From Sideroxydans lithotrophicus ES-1 (GTDB lineage: Bacteria; Pseudomonadota; Gammaproteobacteria; Burkholderiales; Gallionellaceae): DNA of 64,000 bases. The notes under the pieces are model-generated. The model was given only the letters and a program-made list of their open reading frames with translations. It had not been told where the DNA came from and did not search any database. The stretch covers positions 1,665,063 to 1,729,062 of the forward strand of contig NC_013959.1 in NCBI RefSeq assembly GCF_000025705.1, in the 5' to 3' direction. Positions 10,259-18,249 of this stretch are shown piece by piece (position 1 is the first letter of the stretch; every line of letters starts with the position of its first letter). A program made the translations under genes and the position numbers.

Positions 10259-11781
10259 TCATCGCAACTGCTGCACCCGAGACTACCGAAGCCGTAGCCA
10301 CCTTTGCCACACTGGGTTTGAACCCGGCGATCCTGAAAGCCGTGCAGGATGCGGGTTACACCGTACCTTCTCCTATCCAGGCGCAAGCCATCCCTGAAGC
10401 GCTGGCCGGCCATGACCTGATGGCATCCGCCCAGACCGGCACCGGCAAGACCGCCGCTTTCATCCTGCCTGCATTGCAACGCCTGTCCGTCGAATCTGCC
10501 GTACGCAGCAAAGGCCCGCGCGTACTGGTACTGACCCCGACGCGCGAACTGGCGCAACAAGTCTCCGACGCCGCCAACAAATACGGCAAGAACATGCGCG
10601 TCAAGGTGGTGAGCATCCTCGGCGGCATGCCCTACCCGCTGCAAAACAAGCTGCTGTCCGGATTCGTCGATATCCTGGTTGCCACACCAGGCCGTCTGAT
10701 CGACCACATCGAACGCGGCCGCATCGATTTCTCGCGCCTTGAGATGCTGGTGCTGGACGAAGCCGACCGCATGCTGGACATGGGTTTCATCGACGATGTG
10801 GAGCGCATCGCCGCAGCCACGCCGGCTACACGCCAGACCCTGCTGTTCTCTGCCACGCTGGAAGGCGTGATCGGCAATCTGGCCCAACGTCTGTTGAAAA
10901 GCCCCAAGCGCATCAGCGTCACCTCCGCTCAGGCCAAGCACGAGAACATCGAACAGCGCCTGATGTATGTGGACGACATGGCCCACAAGAACCGCCTGCT
11001 CGACCATCTGCTGCGCGATGTGGACTTGAACCAGGCGCTGGTGTTCACCGCCACCAAGCGCGATGCCGATTCGCTGGCTGACGAACTTTCCGCTGCCGGC
11101 CACGCTGCCGCCGCCCTGCATGGCGACATGAATCAGCGCGAACGCAACCGCACCCTGCTCAACCTGCGCCGCGGCAATGTGCGTGTGCTGGTCGCCACCG
11201 ATGTCGCCGCACGCGGCATCGACGTGGCAGGCATCACGCACGTCATCAACTTCGACCTGCCCAAGTTCGCCGAGGATTACGTCCACCGTATCGGCCGTAC
11301 CGGCCGCGGCGGCGCTTCGGGCATCGCAGTCTCGTTCGCCTCCAACCGCGACGCGATGCACCTGAAGAAGATCGAACGCTATACCGGCCAGCCCATCAAG
11401 ACGCACACTGTCGAAGGTATGGAGCCGAAGTTCAAGCCGCGTCCGGCTTCTTCACAACCTCGCAGCGGCGCTGGTCGCAGCAACGGTGGCGGTTTTGGAC
11501 GCAACAATGGCGGAGGCAACGGTGGCAACTTCAGCCGTCACGCCGCCCCGGACAGTCGGCACGAGCATCCGCAAGGACAGCGCCGTGAAGGGCACAAGCA
11601 CAGCCGTTTCAGCAACGATGCTCGTCCTCGCAGCAATGCAGCGGTGAATGGCAACGTGAACGGCAATGTCAACGGCAATCGCGCACCTTCAGCTCCTCAT
11701 GCCGGCGCACGCCGTCCTCAAGGTACCAGCTTTGCTTTGGGACGCGGTCATAACAGCAGCAATACCGGCAACAAACGCTGA
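10246..11781 (+). CDS. rhlE: DEAD-box ATP-dependent RNA helicase, RhlE type
   Basis: The product has 511 residues. It shows the Q motif PSPIQ (41-45), Walker A AQTGTGKT (62-69), the DEAD box in VLDEADRMLDMGF, SAT, and the C-terminal helicase motifs ending in HRIGRTGRGG. The last 110 residues are a low-complexity Gly/Asn/Arg/His-rich tail with a short NGNVNGNVNGN repeat, typical of RNA-binding extensions in RhlE. It unwinds structured RNA in ribosome maturation and mRNA decay. The start is GTG, with AAGGA seven bases upstream. The gene stands alone and ends at a strong bidirectional terminator. Confidence 0.93.
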   Translation: MSDKIIATAAPETTEAVATFATLGLNPAILKAVQDAGYTVPSPIQAQAIPEALAGHDLMASAQTGTGKTAAFILPALQRLSVESAVRSKGPRVLVLTPTRELAQQVSDAANKYGKNMRVKVVSILGGMPYPLQNKLLSGFVDILVATPGRLIDHIERGRIDFSRLEMLVLDEADRMLDMGFIDDVERIAAATPATRQTLLFSATLEGVIGNLAQRLLKSPKRISVTSAQAKHENIEQRLMYVDDMAHKNRLLDHLLRDVDLNQALVFTATKRDADSLADELSAAGHAAAALHGDMNQRERNRTLLNLRRGNVRVLVATDVAARGIDVAGITHVINFDLPKFAEDYVHRIGRTGRGGASGIAVSFASNRDAMHLKKIERYTGQPIKTHTVEGMEPKFKPRPASSQPRSGAGRSNGGGFGRNNGGGNGGNFSRHAAPDSRHEHPQGQRREGHKHSRFSNDARPRSNAAVNGNVNGNVNGNRAPSAPHAGARRPQGTSFALGRGHNSSNTGNKR

Positions 11782-11800
11782 AGCGAACAGTAGGCACAAT

Positions 11801-11830
11801 AAAAAAGGCACGCCGAAGCGTGCCTTTTTT
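11801..11830. terminator. Bidirectional Rho-independent terminator
   Basis: A perfect 13-bp inverted repeat (AAAAAAGGCACGC, loop CGAA, then its complement) gives a GC stem flanked by an A-run on one side and a T-run on the other. It can terminate both the plus-strand helicase gene and the minus-strand lipoprotein gene that converge here. Confidence 0.92.
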
Positions 11831-11845
11831 GTTTATCAGTTCCAA

Positions 11846-12172
11846 TCAATCATCTTCTTCATCGTCCCGCTGGTGCCTTCTGTGCTTCTCCCGGCGACCA
11901 TGATCATGCTCGCCATCATCCTCACCGGCATCGCCTTGTTCGGCAGGTGCCGTAGATGCAGAAACCTGCGCGTTATTGCTGCCACCCACTGCCGCCCCCA
12001 CTGCGCCGCCAACAGCACCGCCTATCACCGCCCCATTCTGTCCGCCGACCTGATATCCCACAGCCGCGCCAGTACCCCCTCCGACTGCGCCACCCAATAC
12101 CGCCCCCAGATTGCCATCGTCAGTTGCACAGCCAGCCAGCAATAACACAGCGATCACAACAATATTCTTCAT
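11846..12172 (-). CDS. Small glycine-zipper lipoprotein with charged tail
   Basis: The 108-residue product has a lipoprotein signal with lipobox LLAGC. A glycine-zipper stretch (about 22-65) follows, full of GxxxG repeats such as GGAVGGGTG, related to the glycine-zipper 2TM or SlyB/OsmB type. The last 35 residues are unusual, densely charged and rich in Asp, Glu, His and Arg (for example EHDHGRREKHRRH). It is probably anchored in the outer or inner membrane. The function is unknown; glycine-zipper lipoproteins often respond to envelope stress, and the tail could bind metal. The gene is monocistronic between the terminator and the map promoter region. Confidence 0.8.
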   Translation of the reverse strand: MKNIVVIAVLLLAGCATDDGNLGAVLGGAVGGGTGAAVGYQVGGQNGAVIGGAVGGAVGAAVGGSNNAQVSASTAPAEQGDAGEDDGEHDHGRREKHRRHQRDDEEDD

Positions 12173-12347
12173 CTAAAACCCCTAATCAATTGTCCATATT
12201 CATATCCGGCATAAACAAGTCTGCCTGACCCGCACCTGCGGCGCGCTTCGGCATTCTACTATCTCCGTTATCAAAACACTCACAAGATGGTTGTAGTCGC
12301 CAGCGCTATCCTCTATCCTTGCGGCCAGTTGCTATTCATTATTTATC

Positions 12348-13139
12348 ATGTCCATCAGCATCAAAACCCCGCAGGAAATCGAAAAGATGCGCATTGCCGG
12401 ACGTTTGGCCGGCGAGGTGCTGGATTACATCGCGCCTTTCGTGAAAGCAGGCGTTACTACCGACGAACTCGACAAACTGTGCCATGACTACACGGTGAAC
12501 GTGCAGGGCGGCATCCCTGCCCCGCTCAATTATGCACCGGGCGGACACACCCCCTATCCGAAATCCATTTGCACATCGATCAACCATCAGGTCTGTCACG
12601 GCATACCCAGCGACAAAAAATTGAAAAACGGCGACATCGTGAACATAGATGTCACGCCGATCAAGGACGGCTATCACGGCGATTCCAGCCGCATGTATTA
12701 CGTTGGCGAACCGTCCATCCAGGCCAGACGATTGTGCGAAGTGGCCTATGAATCGATGTGGCGCGGCATCCGCATGGTCAAGCCAGGTGCGCATCTCGGC
12801 GACATCGGACACGCCATCCAGACCTTTGTCGAAGGCATGGGTTACAGCGTGGTGCGGGAATTCTGCGGCCACGGCATCGGCAGCAAATTCCACGAAGAAC
12901 CGCAAGTGCTGCACTATGGCAGACCCCATACGGGCGTCAAACTCGAGGCCGGCATGATCTTCACCATCGAACCGATGGTCAATGCGGGAAAAGCTGGCAT
13001 CAAACAGCTGGGCGACGGCTGGACGGTGGTGACCAAAGATCACAGCCTGTCCGCGCAGTGGGAACATACCATTCTGGTCACCGAGACCGGTTATGAAGTG
13101 CTGACCCTGTCTGCAGGATCGCCGCCAATTCCCGCATAG
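12348..13139 (+). CDS. map: Methionine aminopeptidase, type I
   Basis: The 263-residue product removes the initiator methionine from nascent proteins. The dinuclear metal ligands are visible in the standard motifs: Asp in NIDVTPIKDGYHGD (two aspartates), His in GHGIGSKFHEEP, and Glu in FTIEPM together with the last Glu in WEHTILVTE. Length is that of the bacterial type Ia enzyme. No clear Shine-Dalgarno precedes the ATG (upstream TTATTTATC). map-glnD is a common betaproteobacterial and gammaproteobacterial order, and glnD follows after 14 bases. Confidence 0.95.
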   Translation: MSISIKTPQEIEKMRIAGRLAGEVLDYIAPFVKAGVTTDELDKLCHDYTVNVQGGIPAPLNYAPGGHTPYPKSICTSINHQVCHGIPSDKKLKNGDIVNIDVTPIKDGYHGDSSRMYYVGEPSIQARRLCEVAYESMWRGIRMVKPGAHLGDIGHAIQTFVEGMGYSVVREFCGHGIGSKFHEEPQVLHYGRPHTGVKLEAGMIFTIEPMVNAGKAGIKQLGDGWTVVTKDHSLSAQWEHTILVTETGYEVLTLSAGSPPIPA

Positions 13140-13153
13140 ACTCCTCTGCCGCG

Positions 13154-15685
13154 ATGTCCATAGCAGAAATACGTGACAGTCTGCGCAATGCCCGTCGCGC
13201 GCTTCAGGAAGACTACATCGCCCATCCTCACCCCGCCCGTTATCTGCGCGCCCACGCAAAACTGGTTGATGAACATCTGCGCCTGGTATGGAAGCTGCTC
13301 GGCCTGCCCCGCAACCTTGCTTTGGTCGCCGTGGGCGGATATGGCCGGGCCGAGCTGTTTCCGAAGTCGGACATCGACCTGCTGATCCTGCTGCCGCAGC
13401 AGCCGGACGAGCCATTGCAGCATCGCCTGCAGGAACTGGTCGGAAAACTATGGGACATGGGACTGGAAGTCGGCCACAGCGTGCGCACCATCGGCGACTG
13501 CATGTCGGAAGCGTCGGATGTGACGGTGCAAACCAATCTGATGGAGGCACGCCATATCACAGGCAACCGCGCCCTGTTCGTGGAGATGCGCGAAACCCTG
13601 GCAACGCACCTGAGCCGCCGCGCCTTCTATCTCGCCAAGGTACAGGAGCAGGAACAGCGGCATACCCGTTTTGTGGACACCGACTACAACCTGGAACCCA
13701 ATCTGAAAGAAAGTCCCGGCGGACTGCGCGATCTGCAGACGGTGCTATGGATCTCGCGTGCATGCGGATTTGGCCATACCTGGCAGGCGCTGGCCCTGGC
13801 CGACCTCATCACCCCCACCGAAGCGCGCCAGATCGCACACCATGAACACCTGCTCCAGGATCTGCGCATCCGCCTGCATTACCTTTCCGGTCGCCACGAC
13901 GATCGCCTGGTGTTCGAGTACCAGACCGCGCTTGCCGGGCAGCTCGGCATCTCCGCAAGTGCGCAACGCCGTGCCAGCGAACACTTGATGCAACATTACT
14001 ACCGCACCAAGCGGGCCGTGCTGCAGCTCAATGCCGTACTACTGCAAACAATGAGAGCACGCATCTTCCCTGCTACCGAGACCTACCCATTGAACGAGCG
14101 CTTCGTCGCGCGCGACGACAAACTGGAAGCACGCGATGAAGCACTGTTTGAAAAAGAACCCTCCGCCATTCTGGAGAGTTTCCTGCTGCTGGAACAGCAT
14201 CCGCGCCTGACCGGATTCTCCGCCCAGACCTTGCGTGCACTGTGGAGGGCACGCAAATCCATCGGTTCGGCATTCCGCAAAGACCCGCACAATCGCAGCT
14301 TGTTCATGGAGATATTCCGCCAGCCGCAAGGCCTGACCCATGCGCTCAGGCGCATGAACCAGCAGGACATCCTCGGACGCTATCTCCCGCCCTTCGGGCG
14401 CATCGTTGGACAGATGCAACACGACCTGTTCCATGTTTATACCGTGGATGAACACATCCTGATGGTGGTGCGCAACCTGCGCCGCTTCACCTTGGCGCAA
14501 TATGCACACGAATACCCGCTGTGCAGCAAGCTCATCCACGATTTCGCGCGGCCCGAAGTGCTGTATATCGCTGGCATCTTCCATGACATCGCCAAAGGGC
14601 GCGGCGGCGACCACGCCACACTTGGACGCGTCGATGCAGCGCGCTTCTGCAGACTGCACGGAATGATGCGCGAAGACACCGATCTCGTCGTGTGGCTGGT
14701 CGAACATCACCTCACCATGTCGGCCACCGCGCAGAAACAGGATCTTTCCGACCAGGACGTGATCGCCGCTTTTGCCGCCAAGATCAAGAACGAACGCTAT
14801 CTCGCCGCCCTCTATCTGCTGACCGTGGCCGACATACGCGGCACCAGCGCGAAAGTGTGGAACGCATGGAAAGCCCAGTTGCTTGAAAGTCTCTACCACA
14901 CGACCCGGCGCTTCCTCACCAGCGGCAAGGTCGCCGACCAGGTAGGAGAGGTTCGCCGTCTCGCCACCGAGACGCTGAGCCTGTATGCCATCGGCCCGGA
15001 AGTCTATGAACTGCTGTGGGCCCAGTTCGATGCGGACTATTTCCTGCGCCATGAACCGCACGAGATTGCCTGGCATACCCGCTTGCTGGCGCACCGGGTG
15101 AACAGCGACACACCCATCGTCAAGGCGCGGCTTAGCCGCATCGGCGAAGGACTGCAGGTAATGGTGTATACCCAGGACAAGCCGTTCCTGTTCGCGCGCA
15201 TCTGCAATTTCTTCGCACGCATGTCCTACAACATCATGGAAGCCAAGGTGCACACCACACAGCACGGTTATGCGCTGGACAGCTTCCAGGTGATGGATGC
15301 AAACAATGAGAAGACCATATACCGCGACGTGATGAACTACATCGAATACGAACTGGCACAGCAACTGGCCAGCGAGGCGCCGCTGGCTGCACCGAATGTC
15401 GGCAGGGTCAGCCGCCAGCTCAAGCATTTCCCTATCGTGCCGCAAGTCGACATCTCGCAGGACGAAAAAGGAAGACACATCCTGTCCGTCGTCGCCGGCG
15501 ACCGGCCCGGCCTGCTGGCGCGCATCGCTTACCTGCTGGCGAAGCACAACATCGAACTGAGTACTGCCAAGATCAACACCCTGGGTTCGCGTGCGGAAGA
15601 CACTTTCTGGATCAATGGCGATGCATTGGAGCGACCTCAGGAAGTCGCAGATTTGCGCGAAGCCTTGCAGTTGCAGCTCGCATGA
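13154..15685 (+). CDS. glnD: Bifunctional PII uridylyltransferase/uridylyl-removing enzyme
   Basis: The 843-residue product has the nucleotidyltransferase motif GGYGRAELFPKSDID (from about residue 61). A GlnD-specific central region, an HD domain with FHDIAKGRGGDH (about 475-486) and two C-terminal ACT domains (about 660-740 and 770-843) that sense glutamine follow. It adds UMP to Tyr51 of PII when nitrogen is scarce and removes it when glutamine is high; its target GlnB is encoded at 1269-1607. Gene order map-glnD suggests cotranscription. Confidence 0.95.
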   Translation: MSIAEIRDSLRNARRALQEDYIAHPHPARYLRAHAKLVDEHLRLVWKLLGLPRNLALVAVGGYGRAELFPKSDIDLLILLPQQPDEPLQHRLQELVGKLWDMGLEVGHSVRTIGDCMSEASDVTVQTNLMEARHITGNRALFVEMRETLATHLSRRAFYLAKVQEQEQRHTRFVDTDYNLEPNLKESPGGLRDLQTVLWISRACGFGHTWQALALADLITPTEARQIAHHEHLLQDLRIRLHYLSGRHDDRLVFEYQTALAGQLGISASAQRRASEHLMQHYYRTKRAVLQLNAVLLQTMRARIFPATETYPLNERFVARDDKLEARDEALFEKEPSAILESFLLLEQHPRLTGFSAQTLRALWRARKSIGSAFRKDPHNRSLFMEIFRQPQGLTHALRRMNQQDILGRYLPPFGRIVGQMQHDLFHVYTVDEHILMVVRNLRRFTLAQYAHEYPLCSKLIHDFARPEVLYIAGIFHDIAKGRGGDHATLGRVDAARFCRLHGMMREDTDLVVWLVEHHLTMSATAQKQDLSDQDVIAAFAAKIKNERYLAALYLLTVADIRGTSAKVWNAWKAQLLESLYHTTRRFLTSGKVADQVGEVRRLATETLSLYAIGPEVYELLWAQFDADYFLRHEPHEIAWHTRLLAHRVNSDTPIVKARLSRIGEGLQVMVYTQDKPFLFARICNFFARMSYNIMEAKVHTTQHGYALDSFQVMDANNEKTIYRDVMNYIEYELAQQLASEAPLAAPNVGRVSRQLKHFPIVPQVDISQDEKGRHILSVVAGDRPGLLARIAYLLAKHNIELSTAKINTLGSRAEDTFWINGDALERPQEVADLREALQLQLA

Positions 15686-15833
15686 ACATGATCCCAGCCC
15701 GGCCCTGGAAACTTGGTTGCCGCCAAACCGACCGGAATTTAACGGATAATTAACAATCGTGCGGCAAATAATCTGGTCTAATTGAGTTGTGACGTTTACC
15801 CGCAAATCATATTCCACTCAAGATGGAAGAAGC

Positions 15834-17090
15834 ATGAAAGATTCGTCACAAAAAATCGGTGGATCAGGTATTCACACTTGCAGACAGCTTCTTGCCATAT
15901 CGGCAGCCATGTTCATGGCAAGCTTTTCCGCCCAGGCCGTCGAAATCGACACTTTCGAATTCAATGGCTACATGCGCGGGGGTGCATATCTCAGTCCTGC
16001 AGGTACGCCCCGCGGAGGCTACACGTTGGGCGGCGACACCCAGAAGTTCCGGCTTGGCAATGAAGGCGATAACGGCATCGAATTCGGTATCGGAAAGACC
16101 TTCGATGTCGGCAACGGCATGAAATGGGGCGTGCAATACATGCCATCGGTATGGAACGGGAAATATGCCACCGCACAGGGCTTTGCGACGATGTCGGGAC
16201 TGGATTTCGCGCCGGAAGCAACCTTTTGGGCCGGGCAGCGCCGGCTGCGCATACAGGATGTGCATATCGTCGATTATTATCTGATGGATTACGGCGACAA
16301 TACCGGCGCAGGCATGACTGGCTACAATCTTGGCTACGCCAAGCTGGGGGTGGGCGTATTCACCGGGGGCACCCTCGACAACAATACTGCTGCAACCAGC
16401 AACGCCCGCCGCATCAATGTGGACCTGTCGGAAATTCAATCTAATGCCGGCGGCACACTGCGAATCCTGGCTACACTGGTGAACGGAAGTTTTCAGATGG
16501 GAAGATCCGGCACAGGGCTGTCGCTCTCCCATAACCAGTCCGATTTCCTGGTGAACGGGCTCACCAATACCATTTTTCTGCAAAGTGCATCCGGCCATGC
16601 CGGATTGAACGGTCAGTTCCAGGGATTGGGAGACGTCGCAACTGGCAGCATCGAACAGCCCGGAATGCAAAGCATGCGCATCGCAGAGACCGTCACCTGG
16701 CAAAGCGGTGCGTTCGGTGGACAGGCATTGATAGCCCATCAGTCTGCAAAAATCGATGGCGGCATCAATAATGGCCTGAGCACACGCGACTTCTCTTTGG
16801 GGGGGCGCATGTCTTATGCAACCAGCCGAAACTTCAAATGGCTGGTGGAAGCTGGCACGACCTCACGCAGGATCGACGGACAAGCCCCCCAGTATCTGCA
16901 CAAATTCACCTTGGCACCGACACTGGCACTGGCGCCTGAGTTCTGGTCGCGTCCGGAAATGCGTTTTTATGTCACGCGCGCAAACTGGAACAGCTCAGCT
17001 GCAGCAGCCAATTCGGGGGTTGGAGGTTTTGCTGTCGGGGGGCGTACATCGATAACGCTTACTGGCATACAGATAGAGACGTGGTGGTAG
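15834..17090 (+). CDS. LamB/maltoporin-type outer membrane porin
   Basis: The 418-residue product has a signal peptide (cut near FSAQAVE). The mature N-terminus FEFNGYMRGGAYLSPAG is a LamB-family hallmark, as are alternating beta-strand segments and a C-terminal strand ending in the aromatic W-W. LamB-type channels pass maltodextrins or other solutes through the outer membrane. No sugar-catabolism genes are nearby, so the substrate is unclear. The start at 15834 was chosen over 15789 because GGAAGA lies just before it and the signal peptide follows. A solute-binding protein gene follows after 112 bases, and the two could form one uptake or sensing unit. Confidence 0.75.
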   Translation: MKDSSQKIGGSGIHTCRQLLAISAAMFMASFSAQAVEIDTFEFNGYMRGGAYLSPAGTPRGGYTLGGDTQKFRLGNEGDNGIEFGIGKTFDVGNGMKWGVQYMPSVWNGKYATAQGFATMSGLDFAPEATFWAGQRRLRIQDVHIVDYYLMDYGDNTGAGMTGYNLGYAKLGVGVFTGGTLDNNTAATSNARRINVDLSEIQSNAGGTLRILATLVNGSFQMGRSGTGLSLSHNQSDFLVNGLTNTIFLQSASGHAGLNGQFQGLGDVATGSIEQPGMQSMRIAETVTWQSGAFGGQALIAHQSAKIDGGINNGLSTRDFSLGGRMSYATSRNFKWLVEAGTTSRRIDGQAPQYLHKFTLAPTLALAPEFWSRPEMRFYVTRANWNSSAAAANSGVGGFAVGGRTSITLTGIQIETWW

Positions 17091-17202
17091 CATCTGCCCG
17101 GGCTGCCATCATCCGGCCATTTGGTTGCGCGAGGTATACATAAAAGCAATTACGAAATCCGCTCGATACCTGACCGGAACTGGTTGCAAGGAAACTCAAG
17201 GC

Positions 17203-18246
17203 ATGCGTTACATCACTACACTGACACGTTCCATATCACTGGCTATGCTGCTGGCATTTGTCCCTGTGATAGCAAATGCAGGGGAGGTCTTGCGTGTATT
17301 GGCTTGGCCGGGTTATGCCGATGCCGATCTGGTACAGGTCTTCGAACAGCGTTACCGGGTCAAAGTTGAAGTGACCACGATCAGTTCAGATGACGTCATG
17401 TGGCAGCGCCTGTCGGCTGGGCAAGGCAGGGATTTCGATGTGTTCGCCGTCAATACGGCAGAACTTCAGCGTTACATCGACAATGGGATCAGCGTTCCTG
17501 TCGTACCTGCCGACATTCCCAATACCGCGAAGCAGTTGAAACGATTCAGCGACCTTGCCGCAATTCCCGGCATTACCCGCAACGGTGCAGTGTATGCCAT
17601 TCCCTATACCTATTCCGAGATGGGGCTGATCTATGACCGCAAGTCCTTCAAGACTCCGCCCGACACTTTCTCGGCTTTGTGGGACAAGCGCTATAAAGGT
17701 CGCGTATTGGCCTACCAGGCCAGCGAACACAACTTTTCGCTGGCTGCGATGGTGCTGGGCCTGAAAAATCCTTTCCGCATCCCCGCTGCCGATTTCAAAC
17801 GGGTCAGCCGCCACCTGATCGCATTGCGGCGCAATGTCCTGACGTTCTATAGCTCGCCCGAGGAAGCTACGGAGCTATTCATGCGCAATCACGTAGCCTT
17901 GCTGTTTGCCAACTATGGGACGCAACAGCTGGATATGCTGAAAAAGGCCGGCGCAGACATCGGTTATGTCATTCCCAAAGAAGGTGCTCTTGCCTGGCTT
18001 GATTGCTGGTCGATCACGCACGGCGCCAAAAACCGCAAGCTGGCTGAAGCCTGGATCAATTACACGCTGGAAATGCCGGTCAGCCATGCGTTAACTGAAC
18101 GACAGGGATTGTCCAATACGTTGGAGGTACCGTCTACAGTGCATGACAGCGACAAGATCCTTTGGTTGCAGCGCGTGGAAGACGTTGGCAGGCGCGCTGC
18201 AATATGGGAGAAAATCATCTCCGGCACACTGCCGGAAAAGTTCTAG
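17203..18246 (+). CDS. PotD-like polyamine-type substrate-binding protein
   Basis: The 347-residue product has a Sec signal peptide (cut near VIANAGE). It belongs to the type-2 periplasmic-binding proteins of the PotD/PotF group. The mature start GEVLRVLAWPGYADADLVQVFEQRYRVKVEV is close to their N-terminus, and YAIPYTYSEMGLIYDRKSF is the hinge region. Members bind putrescine, spermidine or related cations. No ABC transporter genes are adjacent; the next gene, three bases downstream, is a c-di-GMP sensor with a periplasmic Cache domain. A role as a ligand-presenting partner is inferred. The start at 17203 has AAGGAAA eight bases upstream. Confidence 0.82.
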   Translation: MRYITTLTRSISLAMLLAFVPVIANAGEVLRVLAWPGYADADLVQVFEQRYRVKVEVTTISSDDVMWQRLSAGQGRDFDVFAVNTAELQRYIDNGISVPVVPADIPNTAKQLKRFSDLAAIPGITRNGAVYAIPYTYSEMGLIYDRKSFKTPPDTFSALWDKRYKGRVLAYQASEHNFSLAAMVLGLKNPFRIPAADFKRVSRHLIALRRNVLTFYSSPEEATELFMRNHVALLFANYGTQQLDMLKKAGADIGYVIPKEGALAWLDCWSITHGAKNRKLAEAWINYTLEMPVSHALTERQGLSNTLEVPSTVHDSDKILWLQRVEDVGRRAAIWEKIISGTLPEKF

Positions 18247-18249
18247 CGC

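Noticed and set aside
10132-11406. A 424-codon minus-strand frame over the helicase gene
   Set aside because: Antisense of an intact DEAD-box helicase; no ribosome-binding site or recognisable domain.
14039-15817. A 592-codon minus-strand frame over glnD
   Set aside because: Antisense of glnD, whose NT, HD and ACT motifs are intact.
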